Source of the DNA: Sacculina carcini
Lineage: Eukaryota > Arthropoda > Thecostraca > Sacculinidae
Reading direction: 5' to 3'
DNA: 64,000 bases
Assembly (NCBI GenBank): GCA_916048095.2
Contig: OU696576.1
Span: forward strand, 8,555,988 to 8,619,987
The notes beneath the pieces are model-generated. The model saw nothing but the letters and a program-made list of their open reading frames with translations, had not been told where the DNA came from and searched no databases. Made by a program: the position numbers and the translations under genes. The first letter of the stretch is position 1. Each line of letters starts with the position of its first letter. This document shows positions 47,755 through 60,107 of the stretch, piece by piece.

Positions 47755-49510
47755 GTGCACCGACACGCATCTCGTCTCACGTGCACACACACACACACAC
47801 ACGAACATACACATGTACATACACAAACACGCTTCATTTATTAAGAACCAGGGCGCTATTGGGAGGTCTTTCTCCTGAAGCAAGAGCATTGTTTGTGCGT
47901 CGCAGTGTCTGGTGTCAGCTTTCTTGTCGTTCATTTGCCAGTTGGCTGGGTTTTAGACCGTCAAGTATACACGCTATTCTGATGTAGTTTACCGTTCATG
48001 TAATGTTAATTTCGACGCGTTTTTTTTGTCAACATTGAGCACAGCGGCCAGTTTCCGCCAGTTGGCGATCGTCACCGTGTGGTAAGCCGATCTTGCATTC
48101 AGTTGTGTACGTACATTGACCACATGCCGTGTTTTCGACCATTCTCAATACATGAAGACGTACACAAACACGCTCATTGCATTTGTGACCTGACATCGTG
48201 TGTCCTGGGGTCGTTTACACGGTTACCGTTGCGATGTGCATCCCTCGATACATTTCTAGTGTATGGTCTTGACATGTTCGCAACGACCATATCCTCTGGG
48301 ACAACCTTGGGTGCTTTCTCAGTGACAGTCCTGGGCGTTTACCTCCGAATTGTTTCGGCGTAATATTTCGGGTCGATCCACTCGGGTATAAGGTGTTCTC
48401 ATTCATGTTCATATTCGTCGCTTGCAAAGATTACAGCAAAAAACACACGTGCGTTGTCGAGCTATACACATGAGAGACACGGTGGTTGTGGTGCTTGGCA
48501 CGCCGCAACATCACACTTGGCACCACACAGACAGGAGGACAGACATCACGCCCACGCACAGGACCACCACCGACACTTCCATGCTGAGCACCGATCACAT
48601 CTTGCACATCATCAGTCAGACAACATCAACAGTTACATGGTCAGAACACAACATCTCTGATTCACACCAGGTACGGTTTTTGCCATTGTGTCTACGCAAA
48701 TCGCCTCTTTCACTATTGATTTTCTATTGAGTATTATTGAGTGATAGATTCCTTGGTTTATCGTACGGCGCGCTAACATTAGTTCCCACTGCTCATCATA
48801 CATTTCTGACATCCACTTCATGTGTCGTGTGTTGTTCAATGTGTTCATCTTTGTTCGCTAAACTGCGTGTGGCAGTTGGGAATGTAATAAACAGCATTCG
48901 TTTATCCTGTTGGTCCGTTCCTTGAAGTCAAACTCGCACACTCGACGATCATTATTCTCATAGTCTCAGAGTGTTAGACAAGAGGAATAAACCATCAAAT
49001 TTCGCCTATGGAACACTCAATTCAAATTCCCTCAATTCAACTCAACTCGAACACTCAAATTAGTTCCAATGGAACAAACTCGGCGCTAATATGTGCTTTG
49101 TTTCCGCAGGCCTGGCTGACGGTGTTTTGTCACGTTGACATCGGTGGCTCGACATCTGCAGGCACTACGCCAAGGTGGTATCCTATCTAGGCACAGACAA
49201 AATGAGAATCCGGGCTCTGCCCCAAGGATCCGGGAATCAGGGCTCTGTACCGATTTTCAGGAGACTGGCCGATGTACGCCAGTGGTGAACCTAGTTGTTA
49301 CCAACCGGCGCATCGGTTGAGAAGTGCCACTGGTTAAAAACCATTTGGGATAATTCCAGAATGTTCGATCCAACTAACCCACCGACCCTCATTCGGGTAA
49401 AAGGTGTCAGTGGTCTACCTTTCTGACTCGATATAAGGGTTTAATTGAACTTCCTGGTCAGAGTTGATTTGAGCGGCAAACTACCCTCAATTGAAGTGCA
49501 CAGGATTCGG
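47755..49510. other. Region downstream of hnRNP L-like copy 1
   Basis: After a 3' stretch shared with copy 2 (to about 47,800) and a CA microsatellite, I recognise no gene. 48,590-48,672 contains ATCTTGCACATCATCAGTCA, also found downstream of copy 2 on the opposite strand, and each is followed by a potential donor CAG|GTACG. Confidence 0.4.
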
Positions 49511-49511
49511 C

Positions 49512-50033
49512 TCCGGCTTCACGCTAAATGTGTAAGGATTCAAGAACATTAGATTGAGCTAATTCCTAGCTCTGGTATGAATTCAAAAACACCTTTCTGG
49601 ATGTTTTATGATAACAAAAGATATTTCACCCATACAATATTTTATTGATTGATGTTTGAAAAATAAAGGAATCTCAATCTAGGCGTTTGTGGCGCATTTT
49701 TTGCTTGCAACTTTTTGTGTACTTCATTTGTACATTTCGAGAATCATTAGTATATTGCATTTGTGTTGGATTTCCACAATATTTTTATTATTGTTATAAT
49801 TGTAAGTAAAATTGTAACAAAAATGCGCCACGAACGGGTTCGTAGCGCTGTAAACGCACAGATTGAGATTTCTATATCTTTCAAACATCAATCAATAAAC
49901 GGTTCTGTATGAAAACGGAAAATATCTTGGTATCCTAAAACATCCCAAAAGTGTTTTTGAATGAATACCAGAGCTAGGAATTAGCTCAATCAAATGTTCT
50001 TGAATCCTTACACATTTAGCGTAGACCGGCTTC
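49512..50033. mobile_element. Palindromic TIR element (same family as 63,058-63,291)
   Basis: Left arm ACGCTAAATGTGTAAGGATT then CAAGAACATTAGATTGAGCT; right arm the reverse complement, ending GGATTC/AAGAACAT-type sequence and TAGCGTAGACC. Arms are about 190 bp, with a unique centre at about 49,700-49,820. No coding capacity. Target duplication is unclear. Confidence 0.8.
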
Positions 50034-50206
50034 GTGAACTGTTCTGAACAGTGGTGAAACTGATGAAATTGATGTGAAACCGATGAAAAATACAGATTCG
50101 CTCATTATCAATGTATTATTCGTGTTTTCCGTGCTAAAATAGACAATATGCCGAAATTCAATTGGAATAAATTCATCAATCAGTTATACGACCGATTGAT
50201 CGAGTA

Positions 50207-51173
50207 TCAATCCTCCGAGAACATCATGGCCAGCAGATCAGGATTTGTCAGCTGCTGCTCAACCAGTCGCTGTTGGCCAGAAGTTGCCGAGCAATTGCCT
50301 ATGCGTAGCAGGGTAGGGATGGAAGTGAGCCGCGTGCTGGGGTCTGTGCGGAACTCGCAATCGCTGTCTTTCCATCTGCAAAAATGTCAAACAAATATTA
50401 CCACACGTTATCATTTTCGATTTATATTCTTTGGTTGTTCAGTAGCTTATACTGGGAAAAGCAAATACAAAACAGCACACCAAAGCGCGCGAGAGTTCTA
50501 CATAGAATTGTAGAACCCAATCGCAACCCTGTTGCCGCTTAAGCTAACTTGGAAAACATCTAAGTTGACTTCATATTCAATTTTCCTATTTGGCTACACA
50601 GGAATTAAAAAACATTCATCAAGTATTTCTTTCATAAATGAACGAGACACGAAGGTCCGAAAGTAAGTGGCAATCAGCCATTGCGTAGTGAGCGTGGGGG
50701 GACCGTACGTACACTTCCCGAGGTCCGACCGAGATACGCACGAGAAGAGAATCACTGATCTTACAAGATCTGGCCGCTTTCTCGATCACAGGATCAGCTG
50801 TCGAACAGAACAGAGCATAACATATTCATGTGACTTCCTCACATTCAATTTGATTGAACAGCTAAATTCACTGGATTTCTCAGTATTTTTGTGAAGGATG
50901 AAGAATTAGCTCGTTAAGAACTTGGCAAATCAGAGAAAAATATTGCCGACCATTGATCTCGAAACTTTAAATCGACGACTGTCCTAGTGTTCGTGTCAGG
51001 CATAGTGGCGGTCACAACTCACCAGCTACACAGTCCGAACACCAGCTCACCCCGGTCGCCGCATCACTGGAACCGGTGAACAAAAAGAACACGGGGCCCG
51101 CGTGCTGAGAGTATTGGGACAGGAGCTGCTTGAAGCGCTTGAACCCCTCGCCTCCGTCAACTATCTTCATCAT
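50207..51173 (-). CDS. TXNDC17: Thioredoxin domain-containing protein 17 (TRP14)
   Basis: Complete: three exons (51023-51173, 50713-50797, 50207-50375) giving 134 residues, phases 1 and 2 joining cleanly. Exon 1 has PVFFLFTGSSDAATGVSWCS and the active site WCSDC at residues 44-48 (WCPDC in vertebrates). Exon 2 has ADPVIEKAARSC and VRISVGPRE. Exon 3 has WKDSDCEFR, the cis-Pro region TSIPTLLRIG, and ends LLAMMFSED, very like the vertebrate C-terminus. Family role: cytosolic disulfide reductase of the thioredoxin system that reduces small disulfides and persulfides. The start is taken at the first of two adjacent Met codons; an in-frame Met lies ten codons upstream, but a possible acceptor (CTCTCAG, just 5' of the start) suggests a 5' UTR intron. 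It sits between the inverted hnRNP L-like copies. The P-to-S change in the active site is read directly. Confidence 0.92.
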
Positions 51174-51259
51174 TGCTTCCTCTGAGAGCAAAAGTACATG
51201 CAAGCGCTGTATATAAATGGATTTGATACATCGGAGCCATATAGAGTACGGAAGTCATA

Positions 51260-51785
51260 TTTAATTATTATTATTATTGACAGGCAAATCCAGTAGCATT
51301 GGAATAGTACCAACACTATTAGCACCCTGTGGTGGCCCCATGTATTGGAAGCGCCAAATAGCGAGAGTTCAAAAAGTAATAACTTCTGGAGAAAAGAGTT
51401 GTAAGAAAAAAAATAACAATACAAAAAGCATCCGATAACACTTTATTATTATTATTGTTAATTACAGGCAAATCCAGTAGCATGGGAAGAGTGCAAGCAC
51501 TATTACCACCCTAAGGTGGTCCCATGTGTACCGGAAGCGCCCAAATGATTCAGAGAGAAAGAGAGTTCGAAAATAAAAAAGTCTAGAAAGAGAGTTGGAA
51601 AGAAAATAAAAAATAAATAACGATAAATAATATACCATCATCCGATAACACTCCATAATGTCACTCCGCCCACGTTCCTCAATAAATAATAACAATCAAC
51701 AATAAATATGTGATTCAGTAAATAACAACCATCAATAAATAAGAATAAAATTAATAAATAAGTAATAATGACACTCCACCCACAC
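51260..51785 (+). repeat. (TTA)n-headed repeat, two tandem copies
   Basis: A diverged, shorter copy (51,260-51,435) and a fuller copy (51,441-51,785) follow each other in the same orientation. Both start (TTA)n plus CAGGCAAATCCAGTAGCAT. Confidence 0.85.
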
Positions 51786-53700
51786 TCCGTAATCGTTATA
51801 ATCTGTAGGTGTTTATGAGCCTTTCTACTTCGGCTTTATCTCCATGCATTTACAATGTCTCTTGGTGATCAAAGTGTATGAGGATTTATGTTATGCAGCT
51901 TATAACACTGCGCTCTTCCCATATCACCTTGCTAATTTGAATTATCAATAAATATTCACATTGTGAATCAGTTTGAATCAAACTGATTGTTTCTGAATGG
52001 TTGGTTGAATGGTCAGCAAACTTGGTGACCGTGTGTTTTGACATGTAATGACGTTTGACATTGCTTACTTTGGCAACAGCGATCGTTTCTGTGCATATAA
52101 GGCAGACAATGTTTCCTCTGTTCTCTACAAAAAATAGTCTCTTATCCAGTCCTCATTAAACGCACGATTTTCGAAGTCAAGTTTACGTTTCTTGGATGCC
52201 ATTTTTACATTTGGTAAAAATTATATGAAAATAACGGAAAATGATAGTGACACTTACATATATGCATGAGCTGTTATCACGTACGTACATGTCTTATGTA
52301 TATATGCATGTAGCCATAGCCTTATGACTCAACATGCTTGTCAACACTTGCACAATAAATAGTATTAATGGAATGATATTAGACGAATGACTAGACGATT
52401 TCTACAATGATGTATTTTAATTCTTCACTTCGTACAATTTTTTGAGAACCTACAGGATTGAAACTTCATACATATTACATACAAACTACATACATTGTTA
52501 CTTCATAACAAATTACGATTAACTGGCTGTTAAGTAACTCTGTACTGCTTTACAGGTTGTACAGTACTGTTATTTTTTCTGGTAAATTTGTAAAAATTAA
52601 CGAAAGTCGTGGTTTCATCACATTCTCCAAAACCTTTCGCGGGCCGGATTGAAGCACTCCGCGGGCCGGAACCGGCCCGCGGTCCGGACTTTCCCGGGCG
52701 CTGAGTTTGATGACAAGTGTCATATCGAATTAGTCCCGTGAACTGACAACCGTAGAACAGCACACAGGTTAGTACGGGTACAACACAAGTCAATATAGTA
52801 CTATCCTTACCAGCTTAACAACGCCCAGAACGTGTTTCATATAATAAATAATTCACAGATCCCCTAGCACGTCGTAGAAAACATCCTGAACAGGCAAGAA
52901 TGCATAGCCAAGATGAAACGACGAAAAACTGCCACAAACACAAGGCGTATGGATGGATGCTGGAAAAATCGTACCTGATGTGAAAGACAGATGTGGTGTT
53001 GATGTATCTGTTGATGTTTTCTGACTGATGATGTGCAAGATATCGTGTTGCATGTCCATCGTGGAGGTGTCGATGGTGGTCTGTTCATACTTGTGTGGTA
53101 TTGCGTCCCGAGAACTCCACACGTGACTATATGCGTATCACACCTCACTTTTATGGTGTCAACACTGGAAAACTGAATAGTGTGGTCATATTGGCGTGTG
53201 CTAAGCGCTGTAACATCGTGAATGGTAGTCTCACATGGCACGAACAAGCAGACATACATTTTGTGCGAACGTGTTTCATCATCGTGTATTCATTGATGTC
53301 AAAAGCCACAGTGCCAATGATCACACAATTCGTGTTGCCGTCCGTGTATTGAGAAAATGCCAAGAAACGTGCCCGAAAATGCCAATGCGACAATACAATA
53401 CCAATACAAATACACACACACACAAAATGCCAAGGAATACACAGAACGACGCCAATGAACATACACACACACACACACACACAAAATGCCAAGGAATACA
53501 CAGAACGACGCCAATGAACATACACACACACACACACACAAACACACATGATAGGCGATATGCGAGAACAAAGGTGAGCTCAAATGAACCTCACCAGGTT
53601 GTAGCTCACGCATCGTTTGTCTGTTGTCGTGGCACAAAATGAGTGGCTAAGCGAGCTACGCCAAACAACAAACTTAACCACAAGCCACACCTGCTCTGTA
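51786..53700. other. Intergenic between TXNDC17 and hnRNP L-like copy 2
   Basis: AT-rich, no recognised gene. 52,620-52,700 is a GC island with CGGGCCGG repeats typical of hAT-type element ends. 52,971-53,060 (minus) is a diverged relative of 48,590-48,672. Confidence 0.4.
53426..53545. repeat. 62-bp direct repeat, two copies
   Basis: AAATGCCAAGGAATACACAG then AACGACGCCAATGAACATAC plus a CA run occurs twice head to tail. A more diverged relative lies just to the left. Confidence 0.9.
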
Positions 53701-53716
53701 AAATAACACCTCGTCT

Positions 53717-53717
<1 letters not shown>

Positions 53718-53784
<67 letters not shown>

Positions 53785-53829
53785 GTATGTGTTTGTGTGT
53801 GTATATATGTGTGTGTGTGTTCGTGTGTG

Positions 53830-53884
<55 letters not shown>

Positions 53885-53935
53885 GTATGTATGTGTGTGT
53901 ATGTGTATGTGTGTATATAAGTGTGTGTGAATACA
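53718..53935. repeat. (GT)n microsatellite, long
   Basis: About 215 bp of GT with TATG and TTTG interruptions, downstream of the copy 2 stop codon, so it reads (CA)n on that gene's sense strand. Confidence 0.95.
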
Positions 53936-54119
53936 CTGCTTGATTGAGTGGTGAATAGTGCTACGTGTGTATAGGTACATGTGTGTACGTGTATATGTAC
54001 ATCAGCGTGTTTTTGATGTGTGTACATCTGTGTGTGTGTGTGTGTGCATGAGTTCGTGTATGTTCGTGTGTATGTGTGTGTGTGTGTGTGCACGTGAGAC
54101 GAGATGCGTGTCGGTGCAC

Positions 54120-55610
54120 CTACTGGAAGTGTGCAGCTGCACCGCCGCCGCCGGCAGCCGACGCATCGTGCGCCGAGGCGGCGTCGAGACTGCGCGACGA
54201 CGAGAAGCACAGTTTGACGGTGTACGGCTGTCCTCCGTCGGCGTGCGGCATGGGCACGTGGTTGCAGACCATGAGCGCCTCGACCGCCTGCGCCACCGTG
54301 CCGAACTGCACCAGGCCGGACGAGCTGCGCGAACTGCGCGCCGGGAAGATGCGCACCTCGAGTGGCTGCTCGGCGCCGTTGCTGGTGAACATGTCGGTCA
54401 CCTCCTCGACGCTCAGCGACGGCGGCGCGTTGTAGTAGTGCAGAATGTGCGTGGGCGCAATGACGCGGTTGCGCGACGCCGTCTTCTGGTCCAGGTAGCG
54501 GTTGTTGCGGTCGCGCGTGAAGTCGCCGAAGCAGCTGCTGCCGTCGGGCAGAGTCTGCGGGTCGGCCACCTCGTTCAGGTAGGGCTGTTTGCTGGGCGTC
54601 AGCTGCATGATGCCGCCGAAACACTCTGCGCGATTCAGGTTCTGCATGATGCGGTCCACGGCCATCGTGTCCTCCATCTGGATCATGGCCGTGCCAACCT
54701 TACTGCGCAGAAACTTGATGCGCGCCACGTTGCCGTACAGACAGAACAGGTTGAAGAGCCGCGTCGGGTTGGTCTTGTCGGCGCTCAGTCCGTACACCAT
54801 GACCACAGTGCCCGGCTGAGCCATGACGGGCGCGCGCCGGTCCTCGCGCATCGTCATCGTGTACATGCCGCCCTCCTGGCCGTAACAGCCGCTGCGACTG
54901 TACTCCTGCGCCGCGCGGAATATGCCGGCAGACACGGCAAAGTTGCCGCCGCTACCACCACCACCGCCGCCACCATTCGACCGCTGACTGGGGAACATGT
55001 CTCCGCCCATGGACATCGGTCCGCCTGGACCTCCCGCCGGCCCCCGCATATCAGGGTAGGGCGGCTGGTCCATGGGCGGAGGGGGCACGGAGGAGGCCGC
55101 ACCGCCGCCGTAGTTGTTGCCTGGCTGCGGCAGCAGCGGAGTTTTGCGCATCTGCTGCGCCTTCTCCGCCTCGGCCGGGTTGTTCAGGTCGACCGTGTAG
55201 TCGAAGGTGCGCGAGTCGTTGCGGAACACGTTGAGACGCGTCGGCTTGGCGAACTCGGCACGCACCGTGCAGCAGCCCGAGTAGATGTCGGCGCCGTCGA
55301 CGGCCTCGCGCACAGCGCACGCGCCCGCCACGCTCTCCAGCTCGATCATGGCCTGCATGCCGGTCTTCTGGAAGGTGACGATGCGCACGACGCGAGAGTG
55401 CGGCGAGCAGATGGCATGCAGCACCTCGACGGTGATCGGGTACAGCGGGTTCAGGATGGTCAGCAGCAGCACGTGGTTGGGCGGCAGCGGCTCGTAGTCG
55501 CGACGCTTGCGCGGCGGACCCTGCCAATTGGCGTCGCCACCGCTCGCCATCATCGTGTCGTCTCCGTGCTGACGCTTGCCCGAGTAGGCGTCCATAAGGT
55601 GCGCCGCAGA
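54120..55610 (-). CDS. HNRNPL: hnRNP L-like RNA-binding protein, copy 2 (inverted)
   Basis: Inverted, nearly identical copy of 46264-47754. From ATG 55595-55593 it also encodes 491 residues, stop at 54122-54120. The same three RRMs and Gly/Pro-rich linker are present and the frame is intact. By eye there are about 25 base differences in 1.49 kb. Nearly half of these, and all four amino-acid changes (E300V, M310T, S312A, H329I relative to copy 1), fall in about 150 bp of the second RRM present here. Similarity starts at the CAG before 55,610 and, past the stop, continues about 40 bp to a CA run. Upstream, 1.4 kb separates it from the glutamate receptor stop, with no RRM1 exon recognised. Either copy could be the functional gene or an alternative exon. 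Confidence 0.87.
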   Translation of the reverse strand, partial: SAAHLMDAYSGKRQHGDDTMMASGGDANWQGPPRKRRDYEPLPPNHVLLLTILNPLYPITVEVLHAICSPHSRVVRIVTFQKTGMQAMIELESVAGACAVREAVDGADIYSGCCTVRAEFAKPTRLNVFRNDSRTFDYTVDLNNPAEAEKAQQMRKTPLLPQPGNNYGGGAASSVPPPPMDQPPYPDMRGPAGGPGGPMSMGGDMFPSQRSNGGGGGGGSGGNFAVSAGIFRAAQEYSRSGCYGQEGGMYTMTMREDRRAPVMAQPGTVVMVYGLSADKTNPTRLFNLFCLYGNVARIKFLRSKVGTAMIQMEDTMAVDRIMQNLNRAECFGGIMQLTPSKQPYLNEVADPQTLPDGSSCFGDFTRDRNNRYLDQKTASRNRVIAPTHILHYYNAPPSLSVEEVTDMFTSNGAEQPLEVRIFPARSSRSSSGLVQFGTVAQAVEALMVCNHVPMPHADGGQPYTVKLCFSSSRSLDAASAHDASAAGGGGAAAHFQ

Positions 55611-57006
55611 CTGAAGTGTGGTAGCGTGTGTGCAATCTGCGCGTGGGCCGGCCTGTGATCTCAATGCGTGAGGAGCATGTTCACGAACGGGTGTTAAACA
55701 CAGGTGTCAATGTAAAGCGGGGAAATGTCAATGATGTGTATGTGTGAGCGCGTGCGTGTGTATGTGCGTGTATGTGTGAGCGCGTGCGTGTGTGTGCGTG
55801 TATGCAGTGTCTGTAGAAATACTTGGAAAACGATCACTCAAACGCAAATCAATGCTCCCATCTACGGGAATAAGAGAATGAAAAGCAGGAATTCAGTTAA
55901 GCATGGGATGAAGCGAGTGAGTCGACAGCGGACAATCACCTCCTTCAGTGAACATCCCACAAACACCTCAGTTTTAATGGACTCACTACTTAGGCAGCCC
56001 ACATTAGGAGTAGAAATTGACTTGAGGTCAAACCTAAAAATGATGAAAACTTGACTGAATAAAATGCTCGCCACGTACATACAACTCATACAATGATAAA
56101 GTATAATTGATTTTCTACTGATTCAAAACGTAACCCTACTCACACACCAGGGCCGGATTTAGGCATGTGGAGGCCCCTGGACAATCTATGTGTGGAGGCC
56201 TACCTTGCTTGAGGCGGATGGCGAGCGAAGCAAGCCCCATCGAGGGGCGCTCTAAGCTTCACCGGGAAATCATCATTGCCGGTCCTGCCAGTAATTAATT
56301 TTGATCATCTTAATCACATTTGCAAAATGATCCTTTTTGGGTCCATTTTTGAGGCCCCCGAGCAGGTGCCCTGTTTGCCCCCCTCTAAATCCGGCCCTGT
56401 GCACAACCAAAGTAATCCAAGTACAAAATACATAAGTTACCTGAAACTGACGAAGGATAAATTTCAGTCGTTAAAAATAAAAGACTACAGACAGAAAAAC
56501 TATATAAATGCGAACACTCACCGCAGCGGAAATGCGCAGCGCACAAAATGGCTGACTCGGAGTTTGCGTTGCATAGAGACGGAAGGATAAATAGAAGTCC
56601 AATACACACTTTACTCGATTCGATGTACGAGTACTCGAGTACTCCTTACTCGTTTCGATGTACTCTATTCCATGCACGTGCACCATGTCAAAACTTTTGA
56701 GCCATTAATGAAGAAAAAAATTAAGCAAAATACATTTTATAATTTGTACAATGTTCAATATTTATCGATGTTTTATTACACAATAAAAGCATAATGTTAA
56801 AGCTGCAATGTATTTAGCTCCACATACACACACAAACACTGACATATACGATATTTTGCAGCATTGTCGTTGGCTGTATTTTAATCCATGCAATACTGAT
56901 TATATACAAATGACTAGCTACAGTGAAGATCTTGCACATTGTCGCCGCATGAATCATTGATCATATTGTGTGCCATTTAAGAGTATTACAGAGCGATGAT
57001 AATGGT
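55611..57006. other. Region between hnRNP L-like copy 2 and glutamate receptor
   Basis: GTGTG/GAGCGC-rich repeats occur at 55,736-55,806, and the MITE listed separately at 56,148. No RRM1 exon or other gene is recognised. Confidence 0.4.
56148..56399. mobile_element. hAT-like MITE
   Basis: Starts CAGGGCCGGATTTAGG and ends CTAAATCCGGCCCTG, perfect 14-15 bp inverted ends 252 bp apart. Flanks do not show a clear 8-bp duplication. Confidence 0.75.
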
Positions 57007-57622
57007 TCATTTTCGACCGCCCCTGAAGGAGATGTATTCTTCTGAGTTGGCGGTTCTGTTGTAGGGCATGGGACGGATGGGTTCTGGTCGAGTCATGGGT
57101 TTTGTGGAGCCACCACACGACAGAGCAAAACGTAACTCCTTGGCCATCTCCCTGATCAGCGTTGTCTGATGAACAACCATTGAAATCCATGCTCAGAAAA
57201 ACAGACTTGATGATATTCAAAGGTAATACAAAAACTCAAGTGTTTCACAGTTTTTTCGATGTTGACCTGTATAAAGATAAATATCGTCTATTAATCAAAA
57301 CTGTGCATAAAACGTCTTTTGTCTACATGGGTTCCAGTTGCGTATGTGATTATTTCACTTCTATGGGTCTATATTATGTAAATATTCAGAAAATTTGAGA
57401 AGACAACAGTAAATCCAGTGCTATAAATATTACCCGAATAAAGATACAAAAATTATGGGTATTTATAAATATTTATTTATATTATATTATTTATTCATAT
57501 TTATTTATTTATAATATAATATATAATTATATTTATATATTTTTTATACTTATTTGTTTATTTTTAAGAAAACTATCAATATTATTTTGAGAAAAAAAAA
57601 TTGTGTGTAAGCAGCTGTGTGA

Positions 57623-57661
<39 letters not shown>

Positions 57662-60075
57662 GATTGATGACACGGGGCTGTACACTCACATGCTCCGCGT
57701 GTGCCAGTTTCCTCGACTTCCACACAAACTCTCCGATGGCGATCAACACCGAGAAGCACATGCCGGCAATGAGTACGACAAACACTCCACCCACGTTGCC
57801 GATGCCCAGGTCATTGGCCTGACCTCCGACCTCGGTCTTCTGTCATTCATACCAGCATGACATCACGAACCAGCAAGAATGTTCACAGCCTCAGGGCCAA
57901 GTGTGTAGATAGGCTCACGTAGGGATGACAGCCATCATGTACTAGGGTTCAAGGATGGCTCAGTTAGACATGTACATGGTATCCTCAACCATTATTGGCT
58001 TATTCAATTACAACACATATGCCTCAATGAAAATGATATTGCATATAACAGTTTTATACATACACACACACACTTGTCGTGTATTGTTACTCTTTTCCAA
58101 TGCTGATTCTGATGGCAATACACCCAATGAACTAAACCCAGCAGAATTATCAGGGGATATAATTGCATAATCGCACACCCAGTCAATTTGTCGCAGGGTT
58201 TGTATAATCCCCATACCCCCCATGCAGGATCTACGCCCATGCTCATAGCTCTTGTCTTCTCCGATTAATCAAGGTAACCGAGGCCTTAATAGGTATTACA
58301 TCAAGAATTATTGTATTATAAAAACAACAGCCTCGTTGCAGTATGTGAATTCGCAAGGATTCCAGCCTACATTGTATATTGACAGGGGCGGCGCCGGGAA
58401 GGGGCTTGGAGAAGCTGAAGCCTCCCCAAAATTATGTCGAGCCCCTTGATCCCCCCTCAAGTAAAATCCTAGCCATAAACATTTCGAGTGCAGTTCCTCA
58501 TATTTTCGCCAAGCCTCTCGCATCTGTTTATTCAGCCGCCTCAGCTCCCCGCCATAAAAGTCCTGGTGCCGCCACTGTATAACGGAAGGTGACGTGAGAA
58601 GTTAGTTGGCATCACTCACACACTGTTTGGTATCGTTGCCTTTCCACCATCGATTCTTCAGTTCAAGCAGTGTGCCCTCTTCTTGCACTTCGAGAATAGC
58701 AGAGTTGATGATAGGTGTGTAGGGCGATCCTGATTGGCACAATCAAATTCAACCGATAACAATTCCACCCAACAAGCAATGACCAACAGGAAATATACAC
58801 AAATAAACATGTGAATATGTAGTCTTCACCCTGGTTGCATTGGAATATATTGCAAAGCAAGAAATTCTGCTGAAAATCTGCTCACCTGGTTGAAGCGCTA
58901 TGCCGTAGCTCTTGTGGTCCAACAGTCCTCCAATCTGGGTGAGGTCACAGTGTCTCTCCAGAATATACTCGATGCTCGATGACTCCATGAGGAACGCGTA
59001 GTTGCCCTCCTGCACGCGCTTCACCCCGTCACTGGAGGAGTCGACGTAGACACTGGGCCTTGCCGTCTCCATGAAGTTGTACATTCTCTGGTAGTGCTCC
59101 TTATCTGAATCCCTGCACAAAATAGCGCGATAGATGAATGAGTTTACAAAAGGTTAAATTTGTAATTACAAACATTATAACATTCAATTGTGTATTTACT
59201 TTTATTATTTTCTATTAAATTAATAAATATTTCACTGTTATTTTCATTATTTATTTTATTTTTATTAAATATTTAAAATACTTCATCTAATTTTTCCTCA
59301 ATATTTCGCCCGGGAACCTGATTATATTTATGCATTCAATTATTCATATTTTAATGTGTATTTACATTAATATTACTTGTCTGCATCAGTTGTTAGCAAA
59401 ATTCAAGCTAATCACTAGCATTTAACGTCTTCAACAGACAGGTCACCGACCTGAAGAACAACTTGGACGCTCCTGTTTTGAGGCAGCCATACTTGATGGT
59501 CGTCTGTTTGGCCAGGTCTTCAGCAGACTTGATCGGAGTCTCCATGCGACCGGCCGTGAGAAAAGCAGCCAAGTTTGCCGTGTAAGAAGAGATCATGATC
59601 AGAGTGAAGATCCACCACCAAGTGGCTACCATGCGGGTGGAAATGGCCCTTGAGAAAATGTTCGTTTCAGAGATTCAAAGACAACAACAAACAGACTGGA
59701 TGAAATAATTCCTGAGGAGTTAGGCAGTATTTGTTTTTGTTCCGATGAGCATCCTCAAATTGTGTCTTCACTAAATTATCTACGATTTGTCGCAAAGAGG
59801 ATTGTATAAAACAAATATAAAGGCAGTATCATCGAAATACTGCTGCGATTTTATTGCAATATCATTTGAGTAACAGTTGGTTATTGATAACTGATTTATG
59901 TTATAGTTTCTTATCAATACCTTTTATGACTTGTTTAAAAAGTAAAAAGAAACGCCATGGTCGCATACCCAAATCGGTCAAAATTAAGTGTGCATTTTCA
60001 GGTTGAATGCATACTTTCATTAATTATTCCTTACGTCGTATGCGTATGTGTGTGTGTGTGTATGTGTGTGTGTGT

Positions 60076-60107
<32 letters not shown>

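Noticed and set aside
46063..47934. 623-residue minus-strand open frame opposite hnRNP L-like copy 1
   Set aside because: It is the complement of GC-rich codons of a conserved RRM protein and reads as Arg/His/Ala-rich low complexity. Only its last 60 residues, beyond the RRM exon, may deserve a look.
49500..50045. Target-site duplication of the 49.5-kb palindrome
   Set aside because: Flanks GGCTCCGG and GGCTTCGT match only partly, so the duplication is not claimed.
53716..54624. 302-residue minus frame ending in His/Thr repeats
   Set aside because: Wrong frame of the RRM exon running into a CA microsatellite.
53958..55658. 566-residue plus-strand frame opposite copy 2
   Set aside because: Same reason: antisense shadow of the RRM exon.
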